A stretch of DNA of 64,000 nt from Ectocarpus siliculosus (lineage: Eukaryota > Sar > Phaeophyceae > Ectocarpales > Ectocarpaceae), in contig FN648545.1 of NCBI GenBank assembly GCA_000310025.1, forward strand, positions 64,763-128,762. The letters are read 5' to 3'. Positions 1 through 10,545 of the stretch are shown piece after piece. How positions within the stretch are numbered: position 1 is the first letter of the stretch; each line of letters begins with the position of its first letter. The position numbers and the translations under genes were made by a program. The notes below the pieces were generated by a model that was given only the letters and a program-made list of their open reading frames with translations, was not told where the DNA came from and searched no databases.

Positions 1-296
1 CACGACGAGCCTGCAGGCGCGCCGCGTTTCCTGCGGTCCGCCATGGCCTTTGGTGCTATCCAAGTACCCTCCGCTCCTGCTTCTCCCTTGTAGTTGGTCC
101 TGTAGGTCCTTTAGCGGCTGGGTTTGTTGTGATGCTCAAATTTATTTGGAAAAATTGGAAATTTGGAAGCTAGTGGTACAAATTTTCGGGCCCAGGTTCG
201 TTCCGGATTTTTTGAATATATTTGGACAAACGCCTCCGTACAATGTCCGGATTTTCGGAAAATTTGTACATTTGAACAAAAATTCGGAATGTATAG

Positions 297-1338
297 AGCA
301 CCTCCACGAGAGACTTTTTTTTGGTGCGAAAAAGCTAGGCACAGGGGATGCCACTGCAGTAGTTTCGGCCAATAGACTGGATCTTCCCAATTCGTTGGTT
401 TGGGGCAGAGCAGAGGGCGCACCCCACACACTTTTGGGTTAAGCCTTGCTGCGTGGTATAGCCGGCGCGCTGGGAGTGAGCTGTATAGTCTGCCCAACGT
501 CTGGAGACAGAGTCACCAAAACATCCGAGCCGCAATCGTAATTTTGAGGAAGTTCTGAGCACGGAGAGTAGCACCAGCTGTCAGCAAATATTTGCGGGGA
601 AAAAAGGCCAAAATCCCTCTCTAACAAGCGTATGATTTAGAGACGCTCACTTTGGAGCACATGGTGGTTCACCGAACACCGGTGTCCGCAATACTCCAAG
701 TGAGGAGGGCGTAAGAGGTTCCGAACACCCCCCTGCCCTCGGGCTATAGGTCGCTCTCGGTCTAGGGCGTGGTCCCTCTATAGTAGGGGGGCTATAACAC
801 CGTGAACACAGCAGCAGCACACACACAGCGAAGGGCACAGAACAAAATAACAACAAAAAGTTACAAAAAGAAGAGAGAATGAGCGGACCATCCGAGGCAG
901 GTTCCGCTATTGGCTTCACACCTCTGTGGGGTTTTAAGAATCAAGGCCAGATCGTCCACGCCGGGCTATGCTGCTGTGGGCTCTCCTTCCGTGGCACCGT
1001 GGGTTCCAAATCGGTACAGGCTCAAACCTCAAACCCAACACCAAAGTCGCTTGTGGAAATGAGACAGGCAGCAGTCTACACGGGGCCTCTGTTGCTGCCG
1101 AAAAGCGGGTTGGATCTTCCATGCAACGCCCACACCTACATAGCACACAGCAGTACACCACACATCAACAGCAACAGCTCAGCAGCTTCCAAAGCTTTGT
1201 TCTGTACAAGCGCGATCAAGCACACTCCGCCATGGTGAAGGTCTGCATCTGTAGCAGCAGCCTCGCGTGCCGGGAAGAGGGCACAGAACCGGGGTTGTAC
1301 ATCCCCAACGGAAAAGTCTTTCGATGTAGGGAGGGACA
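297..1338 (-). repeat. Left arm of a 1.04-kb inverted repeat
   Basis: This stretch is the reverse complement of 11,650-12,690 with only scattered mismatches by eye (roughly 98-99% identical). The arms stop matching at their outer edges near 297 and 12,690 and at their inner edges near 1,338 and 11,650. Short ORFs occur on both strands, but none resembles a known protein and the same ORFs appear mirrored in the other arm, so I treat the arm as non-coding repeat DNA. The pair encloses the DIRS-type element. It could be the ends of a foldback-type transposon or an inverted duplication. Confidence 0.85.
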
Positions 1339-1407
1339 CAACTGCTGTGGATATCCATCTGCTGCGCTGTAGATAGATCCACATTTAATATGTACATACT
1401 GCTGCTG

Positions 1408-1640
1408 TGAGGTATACCGAAGTAGTTTGTTGCTCTCTCTGCTCTGGAGGAGAGTACACAGCACACAACAGTAGTTACTCGCTTCTTCTCCTATCGTGAT
1501 GTGTTCAATCCCGGTTCCGTGCCCTCTGCACGCGAGGCTGCTGAAGATGCAGACATTCGAAGAGGCGGAGCGTGCTTGGTTGCGATTGTAGCTGCTGTGC
1601 TGGCGGTTTGTGTGTTAATTCAGTATTAAAACGTATTCAG
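1408..1640 (+). repeat. Left copy of a 0.23-kb direct repeat
   Basis: Matches 11,402-11,635 in the same orientation at about 90% by eye (shared landmark: the stretch reading ccgaagtagtttgttgctct). It abuts the outer end of the DIRS-type element. Part of it also resembles the inner end of the 1.04-kb inverted repeat, which suggests all these are members of one repeat family. No coding potential seen. Confidence 0.8.
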
Positions 1641-2053
1641 TATTCTTATCCCTTACCCAGATCATTCAATGTAAGTGTTGGATTTGGTTGGGTGAGGCCT
1701 CCTGCGCCTGCAGGAGGGCCTCGCCACAAGTAACCCTTTGGGCTGGGTGTACCCAGGCCCAAAGTGTTTGAATGATCAGCAAGTTCATGAATATCGTAAG
1801 CATCGTGTAGGGCGGGTGGGATGGTCTCAAATATACCCCTTCTTCTCTGCTCCGGCGTATTTCGGGAGAGAAAAGGGGGACTAAACTAGGTGGGGTCATT
1901 TTCCAACATCCTTTCTGGAATATCTGACTCTTCCCGATTTCGTTCCGAAATCTAGATGCGTCTCAAATCCGAGATTACTGTTGTATTCTTATCCCTTACC
2001 CAGATCATTCAATGTAAGTATTGGATTTGGTTGGGTGAGGCCTCCTGCGCCGG
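1641..2053 (-). repeat. Right terminus B1-A2-B2 of DIRS-type copy 1 (split direct repeats)
   Basis: A 70-bp block (B) occurs at 1,641-1,710 and again at 1,984-2,053 with about one difference. Between them, 1,827-1,983 repeats 11,236-11,397 (A). On the minus strand the order is therefore A1, body, B1, A2, B2. Within the terminus, 1,660-1,669 pairs with 1,768-1,777 (10-bp perfect stem), enclosing two more hairpins at 1,697-1,719 and 1,736-1,764. The B block is also found, reversed, at the end of copy 2 (62,990-63,050). Confidence 0.85.
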
Positions 2054-2157
2054 CCTGTGGTCCCGCCCATTACTTTCTTGTTAATTATCCGATCTGTCAC
2101 ATCTTAGTTATTGACCACTCACGCCTCTAAGCTAGGTCTCGCTCACCCAAACTTTCT

Positions 2158-3615
2158 TTATTTTTCGCGGCGAGCACACGCAGAGAAATCGCATGTGAAG
2201 TCAGCCGACAACGGCAACGCGTTTGAGTCTGCGTACAGCTCGCTACGGATCCTCTTGGAACCCGTTGCCCCCACACTAGTAGTGGCGCCAACATATCGCT
2301 TCGCTACACTCTCCGTACGCCACCCGGCAATTTTCATGATAGCGTCCATCGCCGTTCCGTCAAGCGACTGCGCTACAGAACCTCCGACGCGGAACGAGTG
2401 CATAGTGTAGCGGTGCGGCAGTCCCGCCGCTCGCAGATGCCCTTGTAGGGCAGCCGTCATCTGAACCGCCGTAAGCGGAGCGCAGCCCCGAGTTCTATCC
2501 AGCAGAACGATAGGAAACAGATGGCCTTGGGACAAATCCCAGCCAATACCCTCCGCCGCACTGATGTAGGCCGTAACATTGCTTACCGCGCAAATAGACG
2601 GGCAAGCGACGTCCGGACGCACGACCACGGCATCAACAGAGTCGCGGAGGGTCTTGCCAAACTGAAAGTTGAAAATCAGACCCTGCCCCGCGGGCAACCG
2701 CAGAACTTGCGATCCCATAGTGAAGGAGAGATCATGGCCTCGCCGCATGGAGGCGAACGCCAGCGAAAACAAAGCGACGTCCCGAGTGAGCTCAATACGT
2801 TCCGCCAAAGAGGACGCAGTCTGCGCGCGAGAGCGCATGCCCCTCAACAGATCGATGAGGACGTGCGGAAACATAGCCTCTGCCTGGTTGACAGCGACAC
2901 CCACACGTTTTTGTTCCTCCCCCGTGAAGACGAGGTAGGAGTCGACGAGAGGACTACAACAGGGGTTGCCCGAGCGCGTGGCAGGGTCCCAGCTGCTGTC
3001 TTTTCCCAACTGTTCTTGCATCGCCATCTTCAGCTTGGACACGATCCCTTTCTGCATGGACGCGGCGGCATACCGCTTAGCACATGGCGAGTTTGGAAGA
3101 CAATCGCGGCCGTGAGTCGTGCCGACACCAGGGCATGCCTTGTCGTGCACCCACTTGGTACCACTACCTTGTGTGTCCAAGAAGCAGAGATAGTCAAACA
3201 CGTCTCGGTCCGACGCCTGCTTCCAACCCCGACGTTGTTCAGTCGCCGAAAGTATGAAAGCGTCGAACCCGTCCGATACGGCGCACTTGCGCTGTTGAGC
3301 ACGACGGTTAGACGCGGCCGAAAGGACCTGATCACCCCGAGCGCGCAGCGCGTCGAAATCGATCGACACCCGAGCCGCTTGAGGGTCACGCGGTACCGGA
3401 CGCCCGCGGGCAGGCTGAACACCGCAGGACCAACAGTAGTTGTAATGTCCCACGTTTTCCGTCTGGCACGACGAACACGCGACAAACTGGACACAGCCGC
3501 CCGGAGACAGGGTGGGGACCTGTGATACGAAGCACAAGCCATCCACAAGCCAAAGGGAGGGAACTGGGCAAGATGGACGAGAGTCGCATGCTGCATTACA
3601 AGGTCCCGGTGTCAA
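2158..3615 (-). CDS. Tyrosine recombinase part of DIRS-type copy 1
   Basis: A 485-residue frame. Catalytic signature of the phage-integrase/YR family is visible: arginine near residues 291-292 (RRGHDL), HSFR at 406-409 (the HxxR box) and tyrosine at 441 (KRYVG), with the spacing usual for the family. An N-terminal cysteine cluster (CSSC and CWSC, about residues 47-64) could be a zinc ribbon. In the family this enzyme joins the circular DNA copy into the genome in place of a DDE integrase. It starts a few bases inside the RNase H-bearing frame upstream. A decayed homologue lies at about 62,060-62,800 on the plus strand. Confidence 0.9.
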   Translation of the reverse strand: MTPGPCNAACDSRPSCPVPSLWLVDGLCFVSQVPTLSPGGCVQFVACSSCQTENVGHYNYCWSCGVQPARGRPVPRDPQAARVSIDFDALRARGDQVLSAASNRRAQQRKCAVSDGFDAFILSATEQRRGWKQASDRDVFDYLCFLDTQGSGTKWVHDKACPGVGTTHGRDCLPNSPCAKRYAAASMQKGIVSKLKMAMQEQLGKDSSWDPATRSGNPCCSPLVDSYLVFTGEEQKRVGVAVNQAEAMFPHVLIDLLRGMRSRAQTASSLAERIELTRDVALFSLAFASMRRGHDLSFTMGSQVLRLPAGQGLIFNFQFGKTLRDSVDAVVVRPDVACPSICAVSNVTAYISAAEGIGWDLSQGHLFPIVLLDRTRGCAPLTAVQMTAALQGHLRAAGLPHRYTMHSFRVGGSVAQSLDGTAMDAIMKIAGWRTESVAKRYVGATTSVGATGSKRIRSELYADSNALPLSADFTCDFSACARREK

Positions 3616-5035
3616 TCAAAGAAATTGTTTTTCTTGAAGAGCGGCAGCCACCTAAGAACAAGAAGTAAAAATCAACCTCGTAAGCTACCATGGACCACCT
3701 CGGGTACTTCCACTCTTTCAGGGACCCGTCTGGGCAGGGCCACTGAAAATATCCCCCCGCATTAGGCGGGGAAATCAGCAAAGACCGCACTGCCGCCTGC
3801 TGCACTCGAGGGAACCAGTAAGACCTAGAACCCGGTACAACAATAACCGCATGCGCGTGGCACTCCGCAAGGTGTTGCACTACGTGGCCCGCCATCACCG
3901 GCGGCGGGAAACAATAACCGAATGCTCGAACCAGAGTACCTGGGCGCAACGACACGTCTTGGGCGAAAACATCTACACCCGATGAACCCTCGCAATCATA
4001 GCGCGAGAAAAACGGCAGAACAACGTCCGACTCCGGGATACGTTGAGCCGAAGCGTCGGAGGCCATGAGGTCGATAGTAAACGGCCCCATGTCCTCCCAG
4101 AGAGCCTGAAAGGCCGCCGGGTTGAGCCTGATGATGCCCTCACGCGAAGGGCGAGAGATATCATCAGCGACGACATTGGCAGCCGACGGGACCCATTTGA
4201 GGGACAGCATAAACTCATACTCGACTTGTAGCTCGAACAAACGAACAAGAAGTGCATGCGTTTCCGGGTCGCGCGCCCGCCCCCTGTTGAAAGATCCACA
4301 CACCGCGGTGTTGTCGACGTCGATGAGCACGTGCGCCCGCTGCAAGGAAGCCGGAAAGCGCGCACAGAATAGGCGCAACAAGTGGTACAACGCAAACATC
4401 TCTTTCTTGTTTATATGTTTGTGTAGCCAATCGTCGGGGAACACGCCACCTGCGCGGTATTGAGCTCCCTTAATGTTGATAGCACCACCCCAGCCAAGGG
4501 AAGACGCGTCTGATGATCCGTCGATTTTGACGATGAGGTGGCTCGCTCGCTGCCACGGCCCTTCGTGTGAAGAAGCCGTCAGCGACAGCCACTTCTGGAA
4601 CTCTTGCCGTAGATCCGCGTAAGCATCACGTGTCAGATCGATCTGACGCTGGTTGGTTTTGTCCATCGCGGAAAGGACGGCAAACATGGCATGCGTCCAA
4701 AGCGACGCCGGCCGAATCGCCACCGTCATGCTCATGCACTTACCCGCAACGCGTTGCAGCGTTCGGTAGGACACTCCCCCATCGGCCAGAGCTGTCCGCA
4801 GTAAGCCATGCAGCTTGTCCAGCTTCTCTTGCGGGATCCGGAAGTCATCGTCTCCGAATCGCAGATGATGCCGAGGTATTGTAGAGCTGTGACGGGTCGA
4901 AGCTCGCACTTCTTGAGTGACAGGAACTGTCCGCAGAAGAGCGAAGTCAGCATGGCGACGTGAGTCGCTTCCCCGGCTGCTAACCACTGATCCCGCGCCG
5001 GCCGACCATATGTGGCCAGAAAGTTGCTCCGCCAA
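3596..5035 (-). CDS. RNase H-bearing part of the polymerase of DIRS-type copy 1
   Basis: Contains an RNase H-like segment beginning KIDGSSDASSLGWGG, followed by INKKEM and a later DNTAVCGSFNRG, ending with a VADDISRPSR segment. These give the acidic residues of the RNase H active site in family order. It follows the reverse transcriptase part and precedes the recombinase, the usual DIRS order. It overlaps the RT-bearing frame. The closest relatives expected are Ngaro and DIRS polymerases; family identity is from motifs only. Confidence 0.85.
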   Translation of the reverse strand: MAEQLSGHIWSAGAGSVVSSRGSDSRRHADFALLRTVPVTQEVRASTRHSSTIPRHHLRFGDDDFRIPQEKLDKLHGLLRTALADGGVSYRTLQRVAGKCMSMTVAIRPASLWTHAMFAVLSAMDKTNQRQIDLTRDAYADLRQEFQKWLSLTASSHEGPWQRASHLIVKIDGSSDASSLGWGGAINIKGAQYRAGGVFPDDWLHKHINKKEMFALYHLLRLFCARFPASLQRAHVLIDVDNTAVCGSFNRGRARDPETHALLVRLFELQVEYEFMLSLKWVPSAANVVADDISRPSREGIIRLNPAAFQALWEDMGPFTIDLMASDASAQRIPESDVVLPFFSRYDCEGSSGVDVFAQDVSLRPGTLVRAFGYCFPPPVMAGHVVQHLAECHAHAVIVVPGSRSYWFPRVQQAAVRSLLISPPNAGGYFQWPCPDGSLKEWKYPRWSMVAYEVDFYFLFLGGCRSSRKTISLIDTGTL

Positions 5036-5892
5036 GAATCATCGAGGTATGCGAGAGAAGGGGCGCCTTTGGAACGCTGAAAGGCCGCCTTCGCTTCGCT
5101 GAGAGTATGGTAGACGTACGGGCTGAGGCTAAATCCGAACGGGAGGACGCACCAGCAGTAGTCGACGCCCTTGTAGGATAAGCCGAAGAGAGGCCATGAC
5201 GATGGCCGCAGAAGAACATGATGAAACGCTGAGGAGTCGTCGAGTGACGTCATGTAGCATCCCGACGACGCAATGCTAGCCACGCGTGCTACCGTGTCCA
5301 TGGCGAAAGGTATTTTTCGTGTGCAGCTGTTAAGCGGTCGAGCGTCATAGATAAGACGCGGTTTGGACGTCTCCACCGACAAAGCCATGATCATGCGAGG
5401 ACGCACCGGACCGGTGGAGCTCTTGACGTCAGCCCACCGGGAAATGCAACCTCGGTTGAGCAAGGATTGCATTTCCGCGTCGACGAAGTTGTCAAATTCC
5501 AGCGGCCAACGGTGGTTGGAGAAAATGCGCTGCGGGAAATGATCAATATTGTAGGGGAGAGACGGCGACTCGCCTCTGAATTTGGGAAGCAGAAGGTCAT
5601 AAAGGTCAACGCCATCCCGGATGTACGAAGTCAACGTATCTCGTAAGGGATGATCACGGAGAATGCAGTCCTCCCAGAACCCAGCATGGGCTCGCACGAA
5701 TCCTGGGACGAAACCCTTGGGATCCCACACGGGAGCCTGCCATGGCAAGCGACGTAATTCGCCTTCCATCGGGTCCCGGGTGACCTCGTCCAAAGTAGGA
5801 AACCCGCGAGAGGCCGTGGGAAAGGCGCCCACTTGCGCCCACTCGGACTCATCTGGCGGCAACAGGGGGGCCGGGGGCATGATCCACTCCAC
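4732..5892 (-). CDS. Reverse transcriptase part of DIRS-type copy 1
   Basis: A 386-residue frame with RT landmarks: the palm aspartate box LDDSSAFHHV at about 217-226, VLPFGFSLSP at about 249-258 and the catalytic YLDD at 282-285. The segment around 163-183 (RPRMIMALSVETSKPRLIYDAR) is the fingers region typical of DIRS-like RTs. The enzyme copies the element RNA into DNA. Its product lies immediately upstream of the RNase H part. Confidence 0.9.
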   Translation of the reverse strand: MEWIMPPAPLLPPDESEWAQVGAFPTASRGFPTLDEVTRDPMEGELRRLPWQAPVWDPKGFVPGFVRAHAGFWEDCILRDHPLRDTLTSYIRDGVDLYDLLLPKFRGESPSLPYNIDHFPQRIFSNHRWPLEFDNFVDAEMQSLLNRGCISRWADVKSSTGPVRPRMIMALSVETSKPRLIYDARPLNSCTRKIPFAMDTVARVASIASSGCYMTSLDDSSAFHHVLLRPSSWPLFGLSYKGVDYCWCVLPFGFSLSPYVYHTLSEAKAAFQRSKGAPSLAYLDDSWRSNFLATYGRPARDQWLAAGEATHVAMLTSLFCGQFLSLKKCELRPVTALQYLGIICDSETMTSGSRKRSWTSCMAYCGQLWPMGECPTERCNALRVSA

Positions 5893-6199
5893 ACTTTTGT
5901 GGCGGAGGTCAAGCGTCCGCAGCCAGTTCTCTGCTGCAACCTACCCGTGAGTCAAGTGTAAAGAACAGTTCGGAGTGGGGCGACACAGACAACAATTTCG
6001 AATTTCGAACCAAGCCAGGAAGTGTCTATGAGAGCATTGGGCATGCGACAAGACAAAGGGGGCGGTGGCGGGGCGTCGGGAATACAGAGATCAAGATCCC
6101 CCCCCCCTCCCCTACAATTGCTTTTTTTTTTTTTTTTGTTGAAGAGAGAACCTGGGCGCGGAGAGGTGACCGCACGGGTTCCCGTCAACATATAAAAGG

Positions 6200-6790
6200 C
6201 ACACAGCATGGTATATATATTTCTTTTCGGGGCCCAATTTGTATGGCCGCGTGTGAAATTACGTTCCAAAGCGAACGTCGATTCGATGCTGTGTATCCAG
6301 GCGTACCGTCGAGAAAACATGACAGCGCACGGACCAACTAACACAACGTCTCGCCGGGCTTATCCAAGTGTAAGTCTACCTACTCACAGACGGGATTGCT
6401 AGCTACGGTGATATTGGTGTGCATATGTGTTGGTGTTAGTTGGGCGTGCACCACGAGGTACGTCAGTACGCGAGAGGCACATGAACTAAGACTGCATGTG
6501 ACCGTGTGGTGTGATCGTAAACAACCCGAACGATCACTACTTATTATTAGGTGGGTGTGTGGTGTGCGCGTTGGACACGCAACCCCCAAGGGAAAAGGCA
6601 CCGAGGAACGGTGTATGTTTTTGTGGTGTGCACATTGGCCACGCAAACCCAAAGGAAAAGGGTGCGGCCGAACGGCCAATAGTAGCATATGTATGAAGCA
6701 CAAGCTACGTGAATCAAGACATTCCCTAGGTGGGAGGGATACCTCCCACGCGGCTGCCGGCGATGTGGGTGAGGTGAGGTGTTATGTACC
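6200..6790 (-). other. Leader/spacer of DIRS-type copy 1, shared with copy 2
   Basis: Non-coding. The stretch is repeated in reverse complement at about 60,490-61,100 in copy 2, which shows it belongs to the element. It holds a duplicated segment of about 60 bp (6,549-6,680) containing GTGGTGTGC, and the same duplication is present in copy 2 (60,600-60,760). No gene seen. Confidence 0.7.
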
Positions 6791-7183
6791 GCGAGTTATA
6801 GCATTAGGGAACAACACCAGGTACGAGGCCAGAATACCGGCCCAAAGAACGGAAGGGCATGAGGCAGCAGACCGGAACCCAAAACGTACGGGCATCAGGC
6901 AGTAAGAAGAAGGTCCCGAAGAGACGAAACACCCACCGGCAAGCCAATGGAGCAATGTGTATGCCAAGGGCAGACTCCCGCCGGTATTGTGATAAGTGTA
7001 ACGCTAAAACGAACGACAACCTCAGAATAATTCTGAGGGAAAAGAGGTAGGAAGCCAGGTGTCGACAAAGGAAAGATCCGCAAAGCCTGAGGGAAACCCA
7101 GCAACGAGCGAACAAACGGCGCCCGGCCCCCTCACTACACACACCTACTCGGGGCGGGAAGACGGAATGCAGAGGCTACGCAA

Positions 7184-7804
7184 CTAATAAGGGCAACCGT
7201 TGGACCGGTGTCCGGCACGCCGACATTTGGAACATGTGGAGAACGCACAAGTGTTGTGATTGTGGTTGGCGTTCCTGCCCGCGGCCTTGCATTTTTCGCA
7301 AGTGGGGCCGCCCGCCACGGGCTGGAGATGCTGCTGGGCGTCCTGGAGAGCGCTGTTAAACACGTCGATCTTGGACAGACCACGGTTACTCGGAAGCGAT
7401 GCGCGCGCGCCCCCGACCCCCCGTGATCCCGCTGCCTTGGCCTTGGACTTCCTGGCGACGCCGCCGCCAAGCGGAAGGGTAACAGATGGGTACTGCAGAG
7501 CGGCAACACTCTGTGCTACGCCGCTGGAAAAACCCTGCGGCGCGAGGCCCGCAGCGGCTCCAAGGCTGGGAGGGGAAGAAAACCCCCCACCGACCTGGAG
7601 AGAGGAACCGCCGCCGGCCGCCGCGGCGGGCTTCAGCTGGGGACCCCCGGAGAGACCCAAGGCCTTCTGGATGGTACGAGATGTCTTCTGGTCGTCGTCT
7701 AACGTGGACTTCGAGACCCCACGCGAGTTCGGGAGCTTATCCGTGAATATCGCTAACGCGACAATGTCTCCGAACCTCCGGGCAATACATATCCCCCTCC
7801 ACAT
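7184..7804 (-). CDS. Gag-like ORF with zinc knuckles, DIRS-type copy 1
   Basis: About 206 residues in the listed frame. The N-terminal third (FGDIVALAIFTD, then DDQKTSRTIQ) looks like folded protein, the middle is alanine/glycine-rich, and the C-terminus carries two Cys/His clusters (CEKCKAAG...HNHNTC and CSKCRRAGHRSNGC) of the zinc-knuckle kind that bind RNA in retroelement Gag proteins. The reading frame is open further upstream, toward about 7,950. The matching place in copy 2 lacks this whole 1.2-kb block. Confidence 0.7.
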   Translation of the reverse strand: MWRGICIARRFGDIVALAIFTDKLPNSRGVSKSTLDDDQKTSRTIQKALGLSGGPQLKPAAAAGGGSSLQVGGGFSSPPSLGAAAGLAPQGFSSGVAQSVAALQYPSVTLPLGGGVARKSKAKAAGSRGVGGARASLPSNRGLSKIDVFNSALQDAQQHLQPVAGGPTCEKCKAAGRNANHNHNTCAFSTCSKCRRAGHRSNGCPY

Positions 7805-7972
7805 GGTCTTCTCGAGGATGCGTTGGTCGACGAGGAGCCCTTCCGTGGCTGCATGGTTTGCGGCTTGAAACAGCGCGTGATGAAAATGAGGCCAAGAGTA
7901 GAGGCCGTCGGTGTTACGGCAGGTGAGCAGGGCCGTGAGGACGTACTGCTGGAACTACAGTAGCAGCGTGGA

Positions 7973-7990
7973 GGGGGGGGGGGGGGGGGG
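7973..7990 (+). repeat. G18 homopolymer
   Basis: Eighteen consecutive G residues beside the gag-like region, on the edge of the block that copy 2 lacks. Prone to slippage and to G-quadruplex formation. Confidence 0.9.
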
Positions 7991-8394
7991 ACGTAATTGC
8001 AATGGCGTAGTGGTACAACGCATGTACAGCCAATGGGACGTAGCGGCAGGACATCGGCAGCGGCGCGCCGCAACGGCACCAATTCATCACAGCGACAACA
8101 GCTGTGAGACGATGATTAACCACATCAGCGCGTGGAAATGCAGCAGTCACCTCTAACGGTGGGTAACAGCCACCAAGGGGGGGACTGTAACTAAAGAAAC
8201 CACCAGCGTGTGGTTCTACAGCATTTCCGACATGAACGATCGAACGGCGTGTACCAGCCAACACAACGCAAATTTCGTCATGAGGCCAACCACTTGCGCA
8301 AATAATAGCCGGACAAAGGTGTAACAGCCAACCAATGTAGTAGCGGCCAGGCAGCTGACAAGCACATCCGGCTGTGTACAGCAGTGACAAACAC

Positions 8395-9430
8395 CAAACA
8401 GATCAACCGACAGTCGCAAGCATAGCGGCGTATGCTAAGGAAGAGTCTACTGCGGGCAAAACATCGGCGTGTCTTGCAGGGATTTCGTCATGAGGCAACT
8501 GCTTGTGCAATGATGGCTATACAATGGCGTGTAACAGCCAACAATTGTGACAAACAAATCTACCGACGGTCGCAAGCATAGCGGCGTATGCTAAAAGCAG
8601 GGTCTGCTGCGGGCAAAACATCGGCGTGTCTCGCAGGGATTTCGTCATGAGGCAACTGCTTGTGCAATGATGGCTATACAACGGCGTGTAACAGCCAACA
8701 ATTGTGACAAACAAATCTACCGACGGTCGCAAGCATATCGGCGTATGCTATAGGCAGGGTCTGCTGCGGGCAAAACATCAGCGTGTCTCGCAGGGATTTC
8801 GTCATGAGGCAACTGCTTGTGCAATGATGGCTACACAATGGCGTGTAACAGCCAACATTTGTGACAAACAAATCTACCGACGGTCGCAAGCATAGCGGCG
8901 TATGCTATAGGCAGGGTCTGCTGCGGGCAAAACATCAGCGTGTCTCGCAGGGATTTCGTCATGAGGCAACTGCTTGTGCAATGATGGCTATACAAAGGCG
9001 TGTAACAGCCAACATTTGTGACAAACAAATCTACCGACGGTCGCAAGCATAGCGGCGTATGCTAAAAGCAGAGTCTGCTGCGGGCAAAACATCGGCGTGT
9101 CTTGCAGGGATTTCGTCATGGGGCAACTGCTTATGCAATGATGGCTACACAATGGCGTGTAACAGCCACCATTTGTAATAAACGATCTACCGACGGTCGC
9201 AAGCATTGCGGCGTATGCTTTAGGCAGAGTCTGCTGCGGGCAAAACATCGGCGTGTCTTGCAGGGATTTCGTCGTGAGGCAACTGCTTGTACAATGATGG
9301 CTACACAACGGCGTGTAACAGCCCGCAATTGTAACAAACAAATCTACCGACGGTCGCAAGCATATCGGCGTATGCTATAAGCAGGGTCTGCTGCAGGCAA
9401 AACATCGGCGTGTCTTGCATAAAATCCGAA
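8395..9430 (+). repeat. 157-bp tandem array, about seven units
   Basis: Seven occurrences of the landmark ACCGACGGTCGCAAGCAT (one slightly altered), starting near 8,408, 8,565, 8,722, 8,879, 9,036, 9,190 and 9,347. The period is 157 bp, with one 154-bp unit. Units are roughly 93-98% alike. Each carries a GCGTGTAACAGCC box that also occurs singly in neighbouring leader sequence, so the array may have expanded from the element's own leader. ORFs of 60-123 residues in it arise only because the unit lacks stops in some frames; I do not consider them genes. Not CRISPR: no unique spacers. Confidence 0.9.
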
Positions 9431-10240
9431 GTATTTTCTCAAAGGCTTCTGCAGTATTAGTGAGAGTATTGTGTGTGGGAATATAGCAGCCGGTAGACAA
9501 CCCTTCAACTGTATGTGAGTGTGCAGCGGGCATCTGTGAAATGACCGCACCGCGGTAACAGCCAGAAAGGTGTAACCGTAGTCACAGACAACAACAAGCG
9601 GTGCGTGTGTGTTGCCGCAGCTACCACCACAGATAGATGGCGGAACTATGGACGGGCGACGTACATAGTATGCAGTAACCAATCATTCATGATGTTTCGA
9701 GCAGTCCACACCGTTGGTGCCACAGCGGCGCAAGCGAGTGTAACAAGCAGCGGCGTGTGTGTGGAGAAACGTGCAATTGCAATCAGTGTGTGTGTTTGTG
9801 TTTTACGTGTGGAGCAACGTGCATGTGCAACCAGTCAACGTGCAGCAGCGTGCAAGTACAGATGGGCGGTAGCACGGATTTTTTTTTTTTTTTGTTTTGG
9901 ACTTTGACTCACTAAGGTATGACATACTTCCATGATGTGAGGACCGGGCAACAGCGGCAGGCCTTTATCAATAGAGTGGCAACATGAAACACTAGATAGC
10001 CATGGTTGGTTGTTGTGGACACGCATTCTGTTAGTGTCCGCAGAATACATATATGTACATGTAGACCCGTGCCAAGGAGGGCTTCGAAAATCTTCCGACG
10101 TGCATACGGTACACATGGACCGCCGACATCGAAGTGTGAACCACCAGTATGTTACGACAAGACCTTCATCGTAGTCTTCTAAAGAGAAGCGCGTTTAGCT
10201 CGTACTCAGATGCACGAGAGGGCGTGAGGATTCGCACAAC
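9431..10240 (+). other. Stretch without a recognisable gene
   Basis: Between the 157-bp array and the alanine-rich ORF I see no convincing coding frame. There is a T15 run near 9,879-9,893. Confidence 0.5.
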
Positions 10241-10269
10241 CTAACAACAACAACAACAACAACAACAAT

Positions 10270-10300
<31 letters not shown>

Positions 10301-10301
10301 G
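10241..10301 (+). repeat. (CAA)n microsatellite
   Basis: About 20 copies of CAA/AAC with one interruption (AATAAC). Followed at once by two T runs. Confidence 0.95.
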
Positions 10302-10545
10302 AAATGTGCCCCCTTTTTTTTGTTTTTTTTTTGAACACTTTCAACACTTGGCATATATATATACATTTTTGAATATTGCATATTGAGCAGCGCACCTCTG
10401 GTTTTACGTGCGCTCGAGTCAGTAGAGCGATCAGCTCGCGGTCGTCCCTCTCGTTCGGGCTCTCCGCCCTCCCGCTGCTGTCGCTCGGCCCCCCACTCAG
10501 GTCAATCTGTGCTTGCATTCGCTGCGCCAGCTCCGCATCAGATAT

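Noticed and set aside
647-1466. ORFs within the left inverted-repeat arm (and their mirrors at 11.6-12.3 kb)
   Set aside because: Short, overlapping on both strands, no known motif, and no codon-level conservation beyond general identity of the arms.
2521-3525. 334-residue plus-strand ORF
   Set aside because: Shadow of the tyrosine recombinase frame on the other strand; no domain of its own.
8395-9430. 157-bp repeats as a CRISPR array
   Set aside because: Units are contiguous with no unique spacers, the unit is far too long, and the setting is eukaryotic.
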